Shown here: positions 1-8,276 of the stretch, piece by piece
Position numbering within the stretch: the first letter of the stretch is position 1
Layout: each line of letters opens with the position of its first letter
From: LMUY01 sp964235495
Lineage (GTDB): Bacteria > Pseudomonadota > Alphaproteobacteria > Acetobacterales > Acetobacteraceae
DNA length: 64,000 bases
Reading direction: 5' to 3'
Assembly (NCBI GenBank): GCA_964235495.1
Contig: CAXSAX010000016.1
Span: 1 to 64,000, forward strand
Made by a program: the position numbers and the translations under genes
Notes under the pieces: generated by a model
Database searches by the model: none
Seen by the model: only the letters and a program-made list of their open reading frames with translations
Told to the model about the DNA's origin: nothing

Positions 1-1062
1 TCCGGCGCCCGCGTCCGGCTGCACGGCGGCGCGGGCGGGGCGTTGCCGGAAGACGGGCGCGTGCTCGCCGCACTGGGCCAGGCGCCCGCGCCCGCCCCGG
101 CGGCCAGCGGCGGCCAGCCCCGCTGCGAGTGGCTGGGCGAGTACCTTCCCCGCGCCATGGCCCCCGGCGTCGAGCTGCTGGCCAACGTGCGGTTCCGCAA
201 CGCCGGCGACGGCGCCATGCTCGCGGCTGGGGAAGGGCGGGTGACGATCGCGTGCGAGTGGGCCAGCGCGGCCGGCGCCTGCTTGGCCGAGGACGTGCGG
301 ACACCGTTGCCCGCCGAATTGGCGCCGGGCCGGACGCTGACCCTGCCCGTCCGGATCGCCACGCCCGGCCTGCCTGGCCGTTACACGCTCCTGCTCAGGA
401 TGGCGCAGGAGGGCGTGCGCTGGCTGGAGCCGGTGCTGGGCCCGCTCAGCATCCAAGTGCGCGACGGCGCCGGGTTCGCGCCGCCGGCGCACTGGGTGCT
501 GGACGGCGGCGTGCTCGACCGTGACGGCGCCCGGGACCAGGCAGTGGCGCTCATGCGCGCCTGGATGGCCCGCCACCTGCCGCCGCAGCCGCGCGTGCTC
601 GAACTCGGCAACGGCGCCCGGCCGGCCGGCGCGTCCCTTGGGGGCCTTTTTAACGTGGACGCCGACCTGCTCGCCCTGCAGTTCGGCCGCCTGAGCGCCG
701 ACGTTCATGCCGCCTGCGCCGACCCGGCGAACCTGCCGTTCCCGGACGCCTGCTTCGACGCGGCCATCTGCTTCGGCTCCCTGCACGCCACGCCGGACCC
801 GGCGGTGGCGCTGCGTCGTTTGCGCGCCCACCTGCGGCCCGGTGGCTTCATTGCGCTGTTCTGCGAGCCGGTCGGGCAGATGTGGCCCGGCGCGCCCACC
901 CCGGCCGCCCTGGGCCAGCTGCGGCGCGGCGGCAACCCGCAGGGCTTCAGCCTAGCGGAGTTCACGCTCATCTTCCAGGCGGCCGGCCTGCGTGCGGCGG
1001 AGCTGTCGATGAACGGCGCATCGTTGCAGGCGCGGCTGGAACCGGAGGGCGGCGATGCCTGA
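1..1062 (+). CDS. SAM-dependent methyltransferase-domain protein (5' end outside window)
   Basis: The reading frame is open to the left edge, so the true start lies outside; the first in-window start-like codon is TTG at 43. Roughly 45 to 150 residues into the visible part is a beta-rich, Ig-like region (alternating hydrophobic strands, phrases such as LLANVRFRNAGDG and GRYTLLLRM), of the kind attached to polysaccharide-modifying enzymes. The C-terminal half has a class I methyltransferase fold: RVLELGNGARPAG as motif I, an acidic NVDADLLALQF strand end, and LRPGGFIALFCEP as the post-core strand. Motif I is imperfect (LGNGARPAG instead of the G-x-G form), so activity is not certain. It overlaps the next gene by 8 bp, which suggests a translationally coupled polysaccharide operon. 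The acceptor substrate is unknown. Confidence 0.7.
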   Translation, partial: SGARVRLHGGAGGALPEDGRVLAALGQAPAPAPAASGGQPRCEWLGEYLPRAMAPGVELLANVRFRNAGDGAMLAAGEGRVTIACEWASAAGACLAEDVRTPLPAELAPGRTLTLPVRIATPGLPGRYTLLLRMAQEGVRWLEPVLGPLSIQVRDGAGFAPPAHWVLDGGVLDRDGARDQAVALMRAWMARHLPPQPRVLELGNGARPAGASLGGLFNVDADLLALQFGRLSADVHAACADPANLPFPDACFDAAICFGSLHATPDPAVALRRLRAHLRPGGFIALFCEPVGQMWPGAPTPAALGQLRRGGNPQGFSLAEFTLIFQAAGLRAAELSMNGASLQARLEPEGGDA

Positions 1063-2785
1063 CACGCATGGGGCAGGCCCGATCGCGCCGATCTCGGCCG
1101 CCGACATCACCGACGAGATCTGGCTGGAGGTCGCACGCCACCATGCCGGCGCGGCTCCCATGCGCGAGGCGGCGGAACGGGCACGGCTGGCCAGCTCTCC
1201 CGTGGCGGTGCCCTCCGTCCCGGCGCCGCTGCCGCTGCCCGCCCTGCTGGCCCTGGACGGCGGCGCCTTCATCGACGCAGCCTACGCCACCGTCCTGGGC
1301 CGCCTGGCGGACGAGGCCGGCACGGCGCACCTCAGCGCGGAGCTGTCCCACGGGCGGAGCAAGATCGAGCTGCTCGGCGAGCTGCAGGCCAGCGCCGAAG
1401 GCCGCCTGTCCGGCTGCGAAGTCCAGGGTCTACGCCGCCGCTACCTGGCCCGCCGCCTCTACCGCGTCCCCGTCATCGGCCCGCTCGCCCGCATCAGCGC
1501 AGGCGCGTTGCGGCGGGCGGGGGTGTCCCGCGCGTTCGGCGCGCGCGACCGGCCGGACGTGGCGCTGCGGGCCGAGCTGGAATCGCGCCTGGGCAGCTTC
1601 GAGGCGGCGCTCGACAGCCGCCGCCGCGCCCTGGAGGAGCGACTGGCCGAGCAGCAGGTCGCGCTGGAGCTGTCCACCCGGCGGCTGGCCGCAGTGCAGG
1701 CGGCGCAGGAGGAGTCCGGGCGCAAGACCCTGGCCGCCCTCGCCGAGCAAGGCCGCCTGCTCGCCAGCCTGTCGGGCCACAACGCCGGGTTCGCGCGCCA
1801 GCTCGGGGCGATGGAGGACAGCGTCATCGACGCCATGCTGGCTTTGTCAGACAGCCTGAGCGGCAACGAGGTCAGGCTCGAAGGCTTGAGGGCTCGAATG
1901 GGAGCCGTCGAAGGCAAGGTCGATCCGGCGGAGGCTGCCGCCCGGATCGATGCCGCGGCAGGTGCGCTGCGGGCGGAGCTGGACGGCCGGATGATTGCTG
2001 CGGAAGCCTTGGTGGAGCGCAACCGGCAGGACGTGGCGGACCAGCAGCGCCGGGTCGGGCTGATCCTTCACGCCGTGCGCCACCCACTGCCCCCGGCCGC
2101 GGCGGCGGAGGACGACCACGCCTTCGACGAGCTGTACGTGCAGTTCGAAGACCGTTTCCGCGGCACCCGGGACAGCGTCCGCGAACGCCAGCGCGCCTAC
2201 CTGCCCCGGCTGCGCGACGCGGGCGCCGGCACGCCAGCGCGTCCGGTGCTGGACCTGGGCGCCGGCCGGGGCGAGTTCCTGGAGCTGCTGCGCGAGGAGG
2301 GCCTGGCCGCCCGCGGCGTGGACGCCAGCCGCGCCATGGTGGCGCAGTGCCGCGCCGCCGGGCTGGACTGCACGGAGGCGGACGCGCTGAGCCACCTGGC
2401 GGCGCAGCCGGACGGCTCGCTGGGCGCGGTCACCGGGTTCCACATCATCGAGCACCTGCCGTTCAAGGTGATGGTGCGGATCATGGACGAGGCCCTGCGC
2501 GCCCTGGCGCCGGGCGGCATGCTCATCCTGGAGACGCCCAACCCCGCCAACCTGCTGACCGCCAGCCGCTACTTCTACCTCGACCCGACGCACCGCAACC
2601 CGCTGCCGGCCGAGATGGTCGCCATGGTGGCCGAGGCGCGCGGCTTTCCCGACCCGTTGATCCTGTATCTGCACCCGATGACGGCGCGCTTCCCCGGCAC
2701 GGACCGGCAGCTCACCGGCGCGTTGGACCAGATCTTCCACGGCCCGCAGGATTACGCCCTGGTCGCCCGGCGACCCCAGCCTTGA
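1055..2785 (+). CDS. DUF4214-like / coiled-coil / methyltransferase protein
   Basis: A 576-residue protein with three visible parts. Around residues 68-125 is a DUF4214-like unit (FIDAAYATVLGRLADEAG, then SHGRSKIELLGELQ). Residues about 165-330 are rich in Glu, Arg, Ala and Leu with heptad character and are probably a long coiled coil. From about residue 395 a class I SAM methyltransferase follows: LDLGAGRGEFLELL as motif I, an acidic GVDAS strand end, FHIIEHLPF, and LAPGGMLILETPNP. This order recalls O-antigen chain-length or terminating methyltransferases that measure chains with a coiled coil (WbdD type); that comparison is inference. The start overlaps the upstream methyltransferase by 8 bp, and glycosyltransferases follow, so a role in surface glycan modification is likely. 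A 15-bp tandem duplication covers its stop codon. Confidence 0.8.
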   Translation: MPDTHGAGPIAPISAADITDEIWLEVARHHAGAAPMREAAERARLASSPVAVPSVPAPLPLPALLALDGGAFIDAAYATVLGRLADEAGTAHLSAELSHGRSKIELLGELQASAEGRLSGCEVQGLRRRYLARRLYRVPVIGPLARISAGALRRAGVSRAFGARDRPDVALRAELESRLGSFEAALDSRRRALEERLAEQQVALELSTRRLAAVQAAQEESGRKTLAALAEQGRLLASLSGHNAGFARQLGAMEDSVIDAMLALSDSLSGNEVRLEGLRARMGAVEGKVDPAEAAARIDAAAGALRAELDGRMIAAEALVERNRQDVADQQRRVGLILHAVRHPLPPAAAAEDDHAFDELYVQFEDRFRGTRDSVRERQRAYLPRLRDAGAGTPARPVLDLGAGRGEFLELLREEGLAARGVDASRAMVAQCRAAGLDCTEADALSHLAAQPDGSLGAVTGFHIIEHLPFKVMVRIMDEALRALAPGGMLILETPNPANLLTASRYFYLDPTHRNPLPAEMVAMVAEARGFPDPLILYLHPMTARFPGTDRQLTGALDQIFHGPQDYALVARRPQP

Positions 2786-2803
2786 CGTCCCCAGCCTTGA
2801 CGT
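2774..2803 (+). repeat. 15-bp tandem duplication across a stop codon
   Basis: The unit CCCCAGCCTTGACGT occurs at 2774-2788 and again at 2789-2803 without spacer. The first copy contains the last sense codons and the TGA of the methyltransferase gene; the second fills most of the gap before the next ATG at 2810. It is probably a recent slippage or duplication event that enlarged the intergenic gap. Confidence 0.9.
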
Positions 2804-2809
2804 ACTGAG

Positions 2810-3856
2810 ATGCGGGTTGGGATCGCGACCGTGCAGGTGCCGTTCGTGCGCGGCGGGGCGGAGCTGCTGGCCGAGGGCCTGCTGGGCGCGCTGCGCGAGG
2901 CCGGGCACCGGGCGGAGATCATCTCCATGCCGTTCAAGTGGTATCCGGCGGCCCGCGTGCCGGAGCACATGCTGGCGGCGCGGCTGATGCAGGTGGAGGA
3001 AAGTGTCGGTCAGCGCATCGACCGGCTGATCGGGCTCAAGTTCCCCGCCTACCTGATGCCGCACCGCTCCAAGCGGCTGTGGCTGCTGCACCAGCACCGC
3101 AGCGCCTACGATTTCTGGGATGCGCCGTTCTCCGACCTGATGCACGCGCCGGACGGGGCGCACGTCCGCGCCGCCATCCGCGCCGCGGATGACGGGCTGC
3201 TGGGCGAGTGCGAGGCGCTCTACACCATCAGCCGCCCCGTCAGCGACCGCCTGCGCCGTTTCAACGGCGTGGAGTCGGAGCCGCTGCACCATCCGCCGCC
3301 GGGAGCCGACCGGCTGCGGCCGGGGGCCTATGGCGAGTACATCCTGTTTCCCAGCCGGCTGAACGAGAGCAAGCGCCAGCACCTGGCGGTCGAGGCGTTG
3401 GCCCTGGCGCGCGAGCCGGTGCGGCTGTGCTTCATCGGCGCCGGCGACGCCCCGGAATACGAGCGCGTGGTGCGGGCGCGCTGCACGGCGCTCGGCCTGG
3501 ATGGCCGGGTGGAGTGGCGCGGCGCGGTGGGGGAGGCGGAGCGGCTGTCGCTGTACGCCGGCTGCCTGGCCGTCATGTTCCCGCCGCTGGAGGAGGATTA
3601 CGGCTACGTGACGCTGGAGGCCATGCTGTGCGCCAAGGCGGTGCTGACGACCGAGGATGCCGGCGGGCCACTGGAGTTCGTGGTGGACGGCCATAACGGC
3701 CTGGTTTGCCCGCCGACTCCGGCGGCGCTGGCGGCGGCGCTGGACCGGCTCTGGGCGCACCGGGCGCGCACCCAGGCCTGGGGCCGGACCGGCTGCCAGC
3801 ACTACGCGGACCTCCGGCTCGGCTGGCCGCAGGTGCTGGACCGCCTGCTCAGCTGA
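2810..3856 (+). CDS. Glycosyltransferase, GT4 family
   Basis: A 348-residue GT-B glycosyltransferase of the group 1/GT4 type. The N-terminal half begins with a Rossmann strand and a glycine loop (ATVQVPFVRGGAE), as in retaining nucleotide-sugar transferases. The C-terminal half has the donor-binding pattern: LFPSRLNESKRQ, LCFIGAGDAPEYE, then PPLEEDYGYVTLEAM with the E-x7-E type acidic pair, and the DAGGPLEFV loop. The donor sugar and acceptor cannot be told. It shares long stretches with the following gene (GGAE loop, PFKWYP, IGLKFPAYL, LHQHRSAYD), so the two are tandem paralogues. Their stop and start overlap as TGATG. Confidence 0.9.
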   Translation: MRVGIATVQVPFVRGGAELLAEGLLGALREAGHRAEIISMPFKWYPAARVPEHMLAARLMQVEESVGQRIDRLIGLKFPAYLMPHRSKRLWLLHQHRSAYDFWDAPFSDLMHAPDGAHVRAAIRAADDGLLGECEALYTISRPVSDRLRRFNGVESEPLHHPPPGADRLRPGAYGEYILFPSRLNESKRQHLAVEALALAREPVRLCFIGAGDAPEYERVVRARCTALGLDGRVEWRGAVGEAERLSLYAGCLAVMFPPLEEDYGYVTLEAMLCAKAVLTTEDAGGPLEFVVDGHNGLVCPPTPAALAAALDRLWAHRARTQAWGRTGCQHYADLRLGWPQVLDRLLS

Positions 3857-4899
3857 TGCGGGTCGCGGTGGCCACGGTCCAGGTGCCGTTCATCCGGGGC
3901 GGCGCCGAAGCGCTGGCCGACGGGCTGTGCGACGCGTTGCGGGCGGCCGGGCACGAGGCCGAGATCGTCACCCTGCCGTTCAAGTGGTATCCGCCGGCCG
4001 CCATCCCGCAGCAGATTCTGGCCTGGCGGTTGCTGGACCTGACGGAAAGCATGAGCACCCGCATCGACCAAGTGATCGGCCTCAAATTCCCCGCCTACCT
4101 GCTGCCCCACCCGAACAAGGTGCAGTGGATTCTGCACCAGCACCGCAGCGCATATGACCTGTGGGAGCAGCACTGGGGCGACCTGTACGGCCAGCCCGGC
4201 GGCTTGGAGGCGCGCGATGTCATCCGCGCTGCCGACACCCGCCTGCTCGGCCAGGCGCGCCGGGTGTTCGCCATCTCCCGCAACGTCGCCGCCCGCCTGC
4301 GCGACTACAACGGCATCGAAGCCGAGCCGCTGTACCATCCGCCGCCCCTGGCCGGGCAGTACCGCTCCGGCGAGCATGGCGACTACCTGCTGATGCCCAG
4401 CCGGCTCAACGGCCCCAAGCGGCAGGACCTGGTGGTGGAGGCGCTCGGCCGCACCCGGCAGCCGGTGCGGGTGCTGTTCATGGGCGCCCCCGACAACCCG
4501 GCCTACGCCGAGGGGGTTATGGCGCGGGCCGAGGCCATCGCACCCGGCCGTGCCGCCTGGCTCGGCGGCGTGCCGGACGCGCGCAAGGTTGAGTTGCTGG
4601 CCGGCGCGCTGGCCGTGCTGGTGCCGCCGCTCGACGAGGATTACGGCTACGTGACGCTGGAAGCCATGCTGTCGTCCCGCGCCGTCATCACCTGCACCGA
4701 CTCAGGAGGCCCGCTGGAGTTCGTGGAGCACGGCCGCAACGGCCTGGTCTGCGCGCCCGACCCGGCGGCGCTGGCGGACGCCATGGACACGCTGTGGTCC
4801 GACCGCGCCCAGGCCCGCGCGCTGGGGGCCGAGGGCCTGGCGCATTATCGCTCGATGGGGCTGAGCTGGGAGCACGCGGTGCAATGCCTGCTCGGCTGA
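3856..4899 (+). CDS. Glycosyltransferase, GT4 family (tandem paralogue)
   Basis: A 347-residue paralogue of the preceding gene. The start was placed at the ATG that overlaps the upstream TGA by one base, because from there the protein aligns with its neighbour from the first residue (MRVAVATVQVPFIRGGAE); an upstream extension would run through the neighbour's 3' end. It carries the same GT-B donor motifs (LLMPSRLNGPKRQ, VLFMGAPDNP, PPLDEDYGYVTLEAM, DSGGPLEF). The pair probably adds two chemically similar residues to the same glycan; specificity is unknown. Its 3' end overlaps the next gene by 16 bp. Confidence 0.9.
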   Translation: MRVAVATVQVPFIRGGAEALADGLCDALRAAGHEAEIVTLPFKWYPPAAIPQQILAWRLLDLTESMSTRIDQVIGLKFPAYLLPHPNKVQWILHQHRSAYDLWEQHWGDLYGQPGGLEARDVIRAADTRLLGQARRVFAISRNVAARLRDYNGIEAEPLYHPPPLAGQYRSGEHGDYLLMPSRLNGPKRQDLVVEALGRTRQPVRVLFMGAPDNPAYAEGVMARAEAIAPGRAAWLGGVPDARKVELLAGALAVLVPPLDEDYGYVTLEAMLSSRAVITCTDSGGPLEFVEHGRNGLVCAPDPAALADAMDTLWSDRAQARALGAEGLAHYRSMGLSWEHAVQCLLG

Positions 4900-6179
4900 A
4901 CCTGTTCTCGCCGCTGCCGCCCGTCCCCAGCGAGATCGGCAACCACACGCTGACGGTGGCCGCCGCCCTGCGCGAGGTGGCGGAGGTGACGCTGTGGACG
5001 CCGCAGGCCGAGACGCCGCACACCGGGCTGGACTTGCCGGTGGTCCGCTACGACCCGGCGGTGGTGGACTGGCCTCGGCTGAACCGGGCGGACGCCAACA
5101 TCTACAACCTCGGCAACAACGCCACCTTCCACCGCGCCATTTTTGACGTGGCCCGCCAGGCGCCCGGCATCATGGTGTTGCACGACACCCGGCTGCAGCA
5201 CTTCTTCGCCCGCTACTCCGAGACGCCGGGGGCCGACCGCGCCTTCTACCTGGACGCCATGCGCCGCAGCCACGGCCCGCAGGCCATGGCGGACGCGCAA
5301 AGCTGGCTGGCAGGCGAGGCGACGCTGGACGAGCTGGTGGAGCGCTACCCGATGGCGCTGGCCGGGCTCGACCCCGCGCTCGCCGCCGTGGTGCACAACC
5401 GCGAGGAGCAGCACGCACTGGCGCAGCGGACCCGGGTGCCGGTGATCTACCTGCCGCTCGCGTTCGCCGCCGGGCCCCAGCCGGAGCGGGGGCCGCCCAA
5501 CGGCACGCTGCGGCTGGTCGTGTTCGGCTTCCTGGGGCCGAACCGGCGGCTCGGCCCCATCCTGGACGTGATCGCGGCCCTGCCGGACGCCGAGGTGCGG
5601 CTCGACATCTACGGCGCGCTGGACGACCCCGACCCGATCGACCGGCAGATCGCGACCTCCGGCCTGGTCGGCCGCGTCCGCCGCCACGGCTATGTCCCGG
5701 CGCCTGAGCTGCGCGCCGCCCTGGCCCGCGCCGACCTGGCGATCAACCTGCGCTACCCCTCCATGGGCGAGGCCTCCGCCAGCCAATTGCGCATCTGGGA
5801 CGCCGCACTGCCGTCCGTCGTCACCCGCACCGGCTGGTACGCGACGCTGCCGGAGGACGCGGTGTTCTTCGTGGAGCCGGACCGGGAGGCGGAGACGCTG
5901 CGCGCCCACCTGGAGGCGCTGCGGCGCGACCCTGGCCGGTTCCGCGCCGCCGGGCTGCGCGGCCGGGCCTTGCTGGGCGAGCAGCACACGCCCGCCAGCT
6001 ACGCCCACGGCCTGCTGGACTTGGTGGGCCAGATGCCGGCGCTGCATGCCCGGCGGGAGGCGATCGACCTGTCCCGCCTGGCGGCCACGGCCCTGCTGGG
6101 CGTGACGGACGCGGCCGGCATCGCGCTGTGCGCCGGCCAGGTCGCCGCCGCGGTGGACGGGCTGACCCGGCGGCGGTGA
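4884..6179 (+). CDS. Glycosyltransferase-like protein
   Basis: A 431-residue protein starting at the ATG inside the end of the preceding glycosyltransferase gene. The N-terminus (RLNLFSPLPPVPSEIGNH) and the central phrases (NIYNLGNNATFH, GIMVLHDTRLQHFF) are typical of GT-B glycosyltransferases in polysaccharide clusters. The second half has LVVFGFLGPNRRLGPILDVI, RVRRHGYVPAPELRAAL and RYPSMGEASASQLRIWDAA, which match the C-terminal donor domain with its conserved acidic and serine loop. It is the last gene of the 1-6.2 kb glycan operon; the next gene has its own ribosome-binding site. Confidence 0.85.
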   Translation: MPARLNLFSPLPPVPSEIGNHTLTVAAALREVAEVTLWTPQAETPHTGLDLPVVRYDPAVVDWPRLNRADANIYNLGNNATFHRAIFDVARQAPGIMVLHDTRLQHFFARYSETPGADRAFYLDAMRRSHGPQAMADAQSWLAGEATLDELVERYPMALAGLDPALAAVVHNREEQHALAQRTRVPVIYLPLAFAAGPQPERGPPNGTLRLVVFGFLGPNRRLGPILDVIAALPDAEVRLDIYGALDDPDPIDRQIATSGLVGRVRRHGYVPAPELRAALARADLAINLRYPSMGEASASQLRIWDAALPSVVTRTGWYATLPEDAVFFVEPDREAETLRAHLEALRRDPGRFRAAGLRGRALLGEQHTPASYAHGLLDLVGQMPALHARREAIDLSRLAATALLGVTDAAGIALCAGQVAAAVDGLTRRR

Positions 6180-6234
6180 TGGCGTCGCGCGCGGGCCGCG
6201 CCTATTCTGCCGCACCATTGCAAAAGGACCGCCG

Positions 6235-7980
6235 ATGGACCTGAAACGCGCCAACGGGGCACGCTCCGGCCCGCGGCCCGGCGGGCGGGTGCTGGCGGAC
6301 GCGCTGGTGGCGCAGGGCATCGACCACGTGTTCGCGGTGCCGGGCGAGAGCTACCTGGACGTGCTGGACGGGCTGTATGCCGTGCGCGACCGCCTGCGCC
6401 TGGTCACCTGCCGGTTCGAGGCGGGGGCGGTCAACGCGGCCGAGGCATACGGCAAGCTGACCGGACGGCCCGCCGCCGCCATGGTCACCCGCGGCCCCGG
6501 CGCGTGCCACGGCGCCATCGGCGTGCACATCGCCCAGCAGGACAGCACGCCGCTGCTGCTGTTCATCGGGCAGATTCCCTTCGCGGAAACCGACCGCGAG
6601 AGCTTCCAGGAGATCGACTACCGCCGCATGTTCGCCCCGTTGGCCAAGTGGGTGACGCAGATCGACGACGCCGCCCGCATCCCGGAGATCGTGGCGCATG
6701 CGATGGACGTGGCGACCACCGGCCGCCCCGGCCCCGTGGTGATCGCCCTGTCCGAGGAGATGCAGAAGCATCTGGTGGACGTGCCGGACGTGGGCCCCGC
6801 GCCCGTCACCCGGCCGCAGCCGGACCCGGCGGCGATGGAGGCGCTGGGCCGCCTGCTCGCGGCGGCGCGCAAGCCGCTCGCCATCCTGGGCGGCGGCGGC
6901 TGGACCCCGCACGGCCGCGCCGCCATCCACCAGTTCCTCACGGCGCACGACATCCCGGTGGCCGTCAGCTTCCGGCGCCAGGCGCTGTACGACGGCACGC
7001 TGCCAAACTACGCCGGGGACCTCGGCGTCGGCCCCGACCCGGCGCTGGTGGCCCACGCCAAGGACGCCGATCTGGTGCTGGCGATCGGCACCCGGCTGGG
7101 CGAGGCGGTGACGCAGGGCTACACCCTGTTCGACCCGGTGGGTGCGGCGATCGTGCACGTCCACCAGGATGGCGGCGAGATCGGCCGCGTGTTCCGCCCC
7201 CACTTAGGCATCACCTCAGACCTCAACGCCTTCGCCGTTGCCGCCGCGGCGCTGCCGATGGGCGGCATTCCCTGGCATGGCTGGACCGCGGAGCTGCGCG
7301 CCGCGCGGGAAGCCGGGCGCGCGGCGCCGGACACGCCGCACCCGTTGAACACTGCCGCCGTGATGCGCGAGTTGGAGCGCCTGCTGCCGCCGGATGCGGT
7401 CTGCACCTGCGACGCTGGCAACTTCGCCGGCTGGCCGCAGCGCTTCCTCAACTTCGGCCCTGGCCAACGCTTCCTCGGCCCGACCAACGGCGCCATGGGC
7501 TACGCCGTGCCGGCCGCGGTCGGCGTCAAGATCGCCTTTCCGGAGCGCATGGCGGTGGCGTTCGTGGGGGATGGCGGGTTCCTGATGACGGGGCAGGAGA
7601 TCGCCACCGCCTTCCACCACGGCGTGGCGCCGATCGTGCTGGTGTTCAACAACCAGATGTACGGCACGATCCGCATGTACCAGGAGCGCAGCTACCCTGG
7701 CCGCGTGTCCGGCACGGCGCTGACCAACCCGGATTTCGCCCGGCTGATCGAGGCGTTCGGCGGCCATGGCGAGACGGTGACGGAGACCGCCCAGTTCGCT
7801 CCCGCCTGGCGCCGCGCCGTGGCGAGCGGCCGCCCGGCGGTGATCGAGCTGGTGGTGGACCCGGAGCAGATCACCAGCCGCACGACGGTGGCGCAGCTGC
7901 GCGCCGGGGCAGGCGTGGCGAAGCCGGCGGCAGCCAAGCCGGACCGGCCCGCGATGGCGCATCCGCGGGCGAAACGCTGA
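6235..7980 (+). CDS. Thiamine-diphosphate-dependent enzyme, acetolactate synthase-like
   Basis: A 581-residue enzyme of the ThDP decarboxylase/carboligase superfamily. The pyrimidine-binding domain carries the conserved catalytic glutamate at residue 62 (CRFEAGAVNAAEAYG). The central domain looks like an FAD- or nucleotide-type fold (LAILGGGGW, LVLAIGTRLGE). The pyrophosphate domain holds the Mg-ThDP motif, GDG at 445-447 ending in NN at 472-473. No regulatory subunit gene (ilvH type) is adjacent, so it is less likely to be the biosynthetic acetolactate synthase; the exact reaction cannot be told. AAAGGA upstream of the ATG is a good ribosome-binding site. It is a single gene between the glycan cluster and a small unknown ORF. 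Confidence 0.85.
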   Translation: MDLKRANGARSGPRPGGRVLADALVAQGIDHVFAVPGESYLDVLDGLYAVRDRLRLVTCRFEAGAVNAAEAYGKLTGRPAAAMVTRGPGACHGAIGVHIAQQDSTPLLLFIGQIPFAETDRESFQEIDYRRMFAPLAKWVTQIDDAARIPEIVAHAMDVATTGRPGPVVIALSEEMQKHLVDVPDVGPAPVTRPQPDPAAMEALGRLLAAARKPLAILGGGGWTPHGRAAIHQFLTAHDIPVAVSFRRQALYDGTLPNYAGDLGVGPDPALVAHAKDADLVLAIGTRLGEAVTQGYTLFDPVGAAIVHVHQDGGEIGRVFRPHLGITSDLNAFAVAAAALPMGGIPWHGWTAELRAAREAGRAAPDTPHPLNTAAVMRELERLLPPDAVCTCDAGNFAGWPQRFLNFGPGQRFLGPTNGAMGYAVPAAVGVKIAFPERMAVAFVGDGGFLMTGQEIATAFHHGVAPIVLVFNNQMYGTIRMYQERSYPGRVSGTALTNPDFARLIEAFGGHGETVTETAQFAPAWRRAVASGRPAVIELVVDPEQITSRTTVAQLRAGAGVAKPAAAKPDRPAMAHPRAKR

Positions 7981-8023
7981 GAGCCCGTTTATCCGAACGA
8001 GTGGCTTGTGCTAGCATCATGGC

Positions 8024-8254
8024 ATGAGCGACTCAGAAAGCTCTGATCTTTCCCTCCTTGCCCGCCAACAGCGCCAGCTTCTGGCGGAGTTCGGCAGCAT
8101 GCGCAATGACATGGCGGTGCTGACGGCCATTGCCATGCGCCAGGATGGGACGCTCGCGGCTTTACTGACTGAAATCAGGGCGATGCATTCGCAGCATAGC
8201 CGGTTGGCCAATCGGGTTCGTGATCTTGAGGCGCAAGGCATGACCGGCCTCTAA
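8024..8254 (+). CDS. Small hypothetical protein
   Basis: A 76-residue protein with no family that I recognise. Its composition is helical with heptad-like hydrophobic positions (LLARQQRQLLAEFGSM, then HSRLANRVRDLEAQG), so a short coiled-coil dimer is likely. There is no signal peptide or membrane segment. It lies between a ThDP enzyme and a secreted metallopeptidase, each with its own gap, so context gives no function. Confidence 0.55.
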   Translation: MSDSESSDLSLLARQQRQLLAEFGSMRNDMAVLTAIAMRQDGTLAALLTEIRAMHSQHSRLANRVRDLEAQGMTGL

Positions 8255-8276
8255 CTGCTGAGGCAAAGCAAGCCAC

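Noticed and set aside
1847..3802. A 651-codon minus-strand open frame
   Set aside because: It is antisense to the methyltransferase and first glycosyltransferase genes, rich in Gln, His and Arg, with no domain; a GC-rich shadow.
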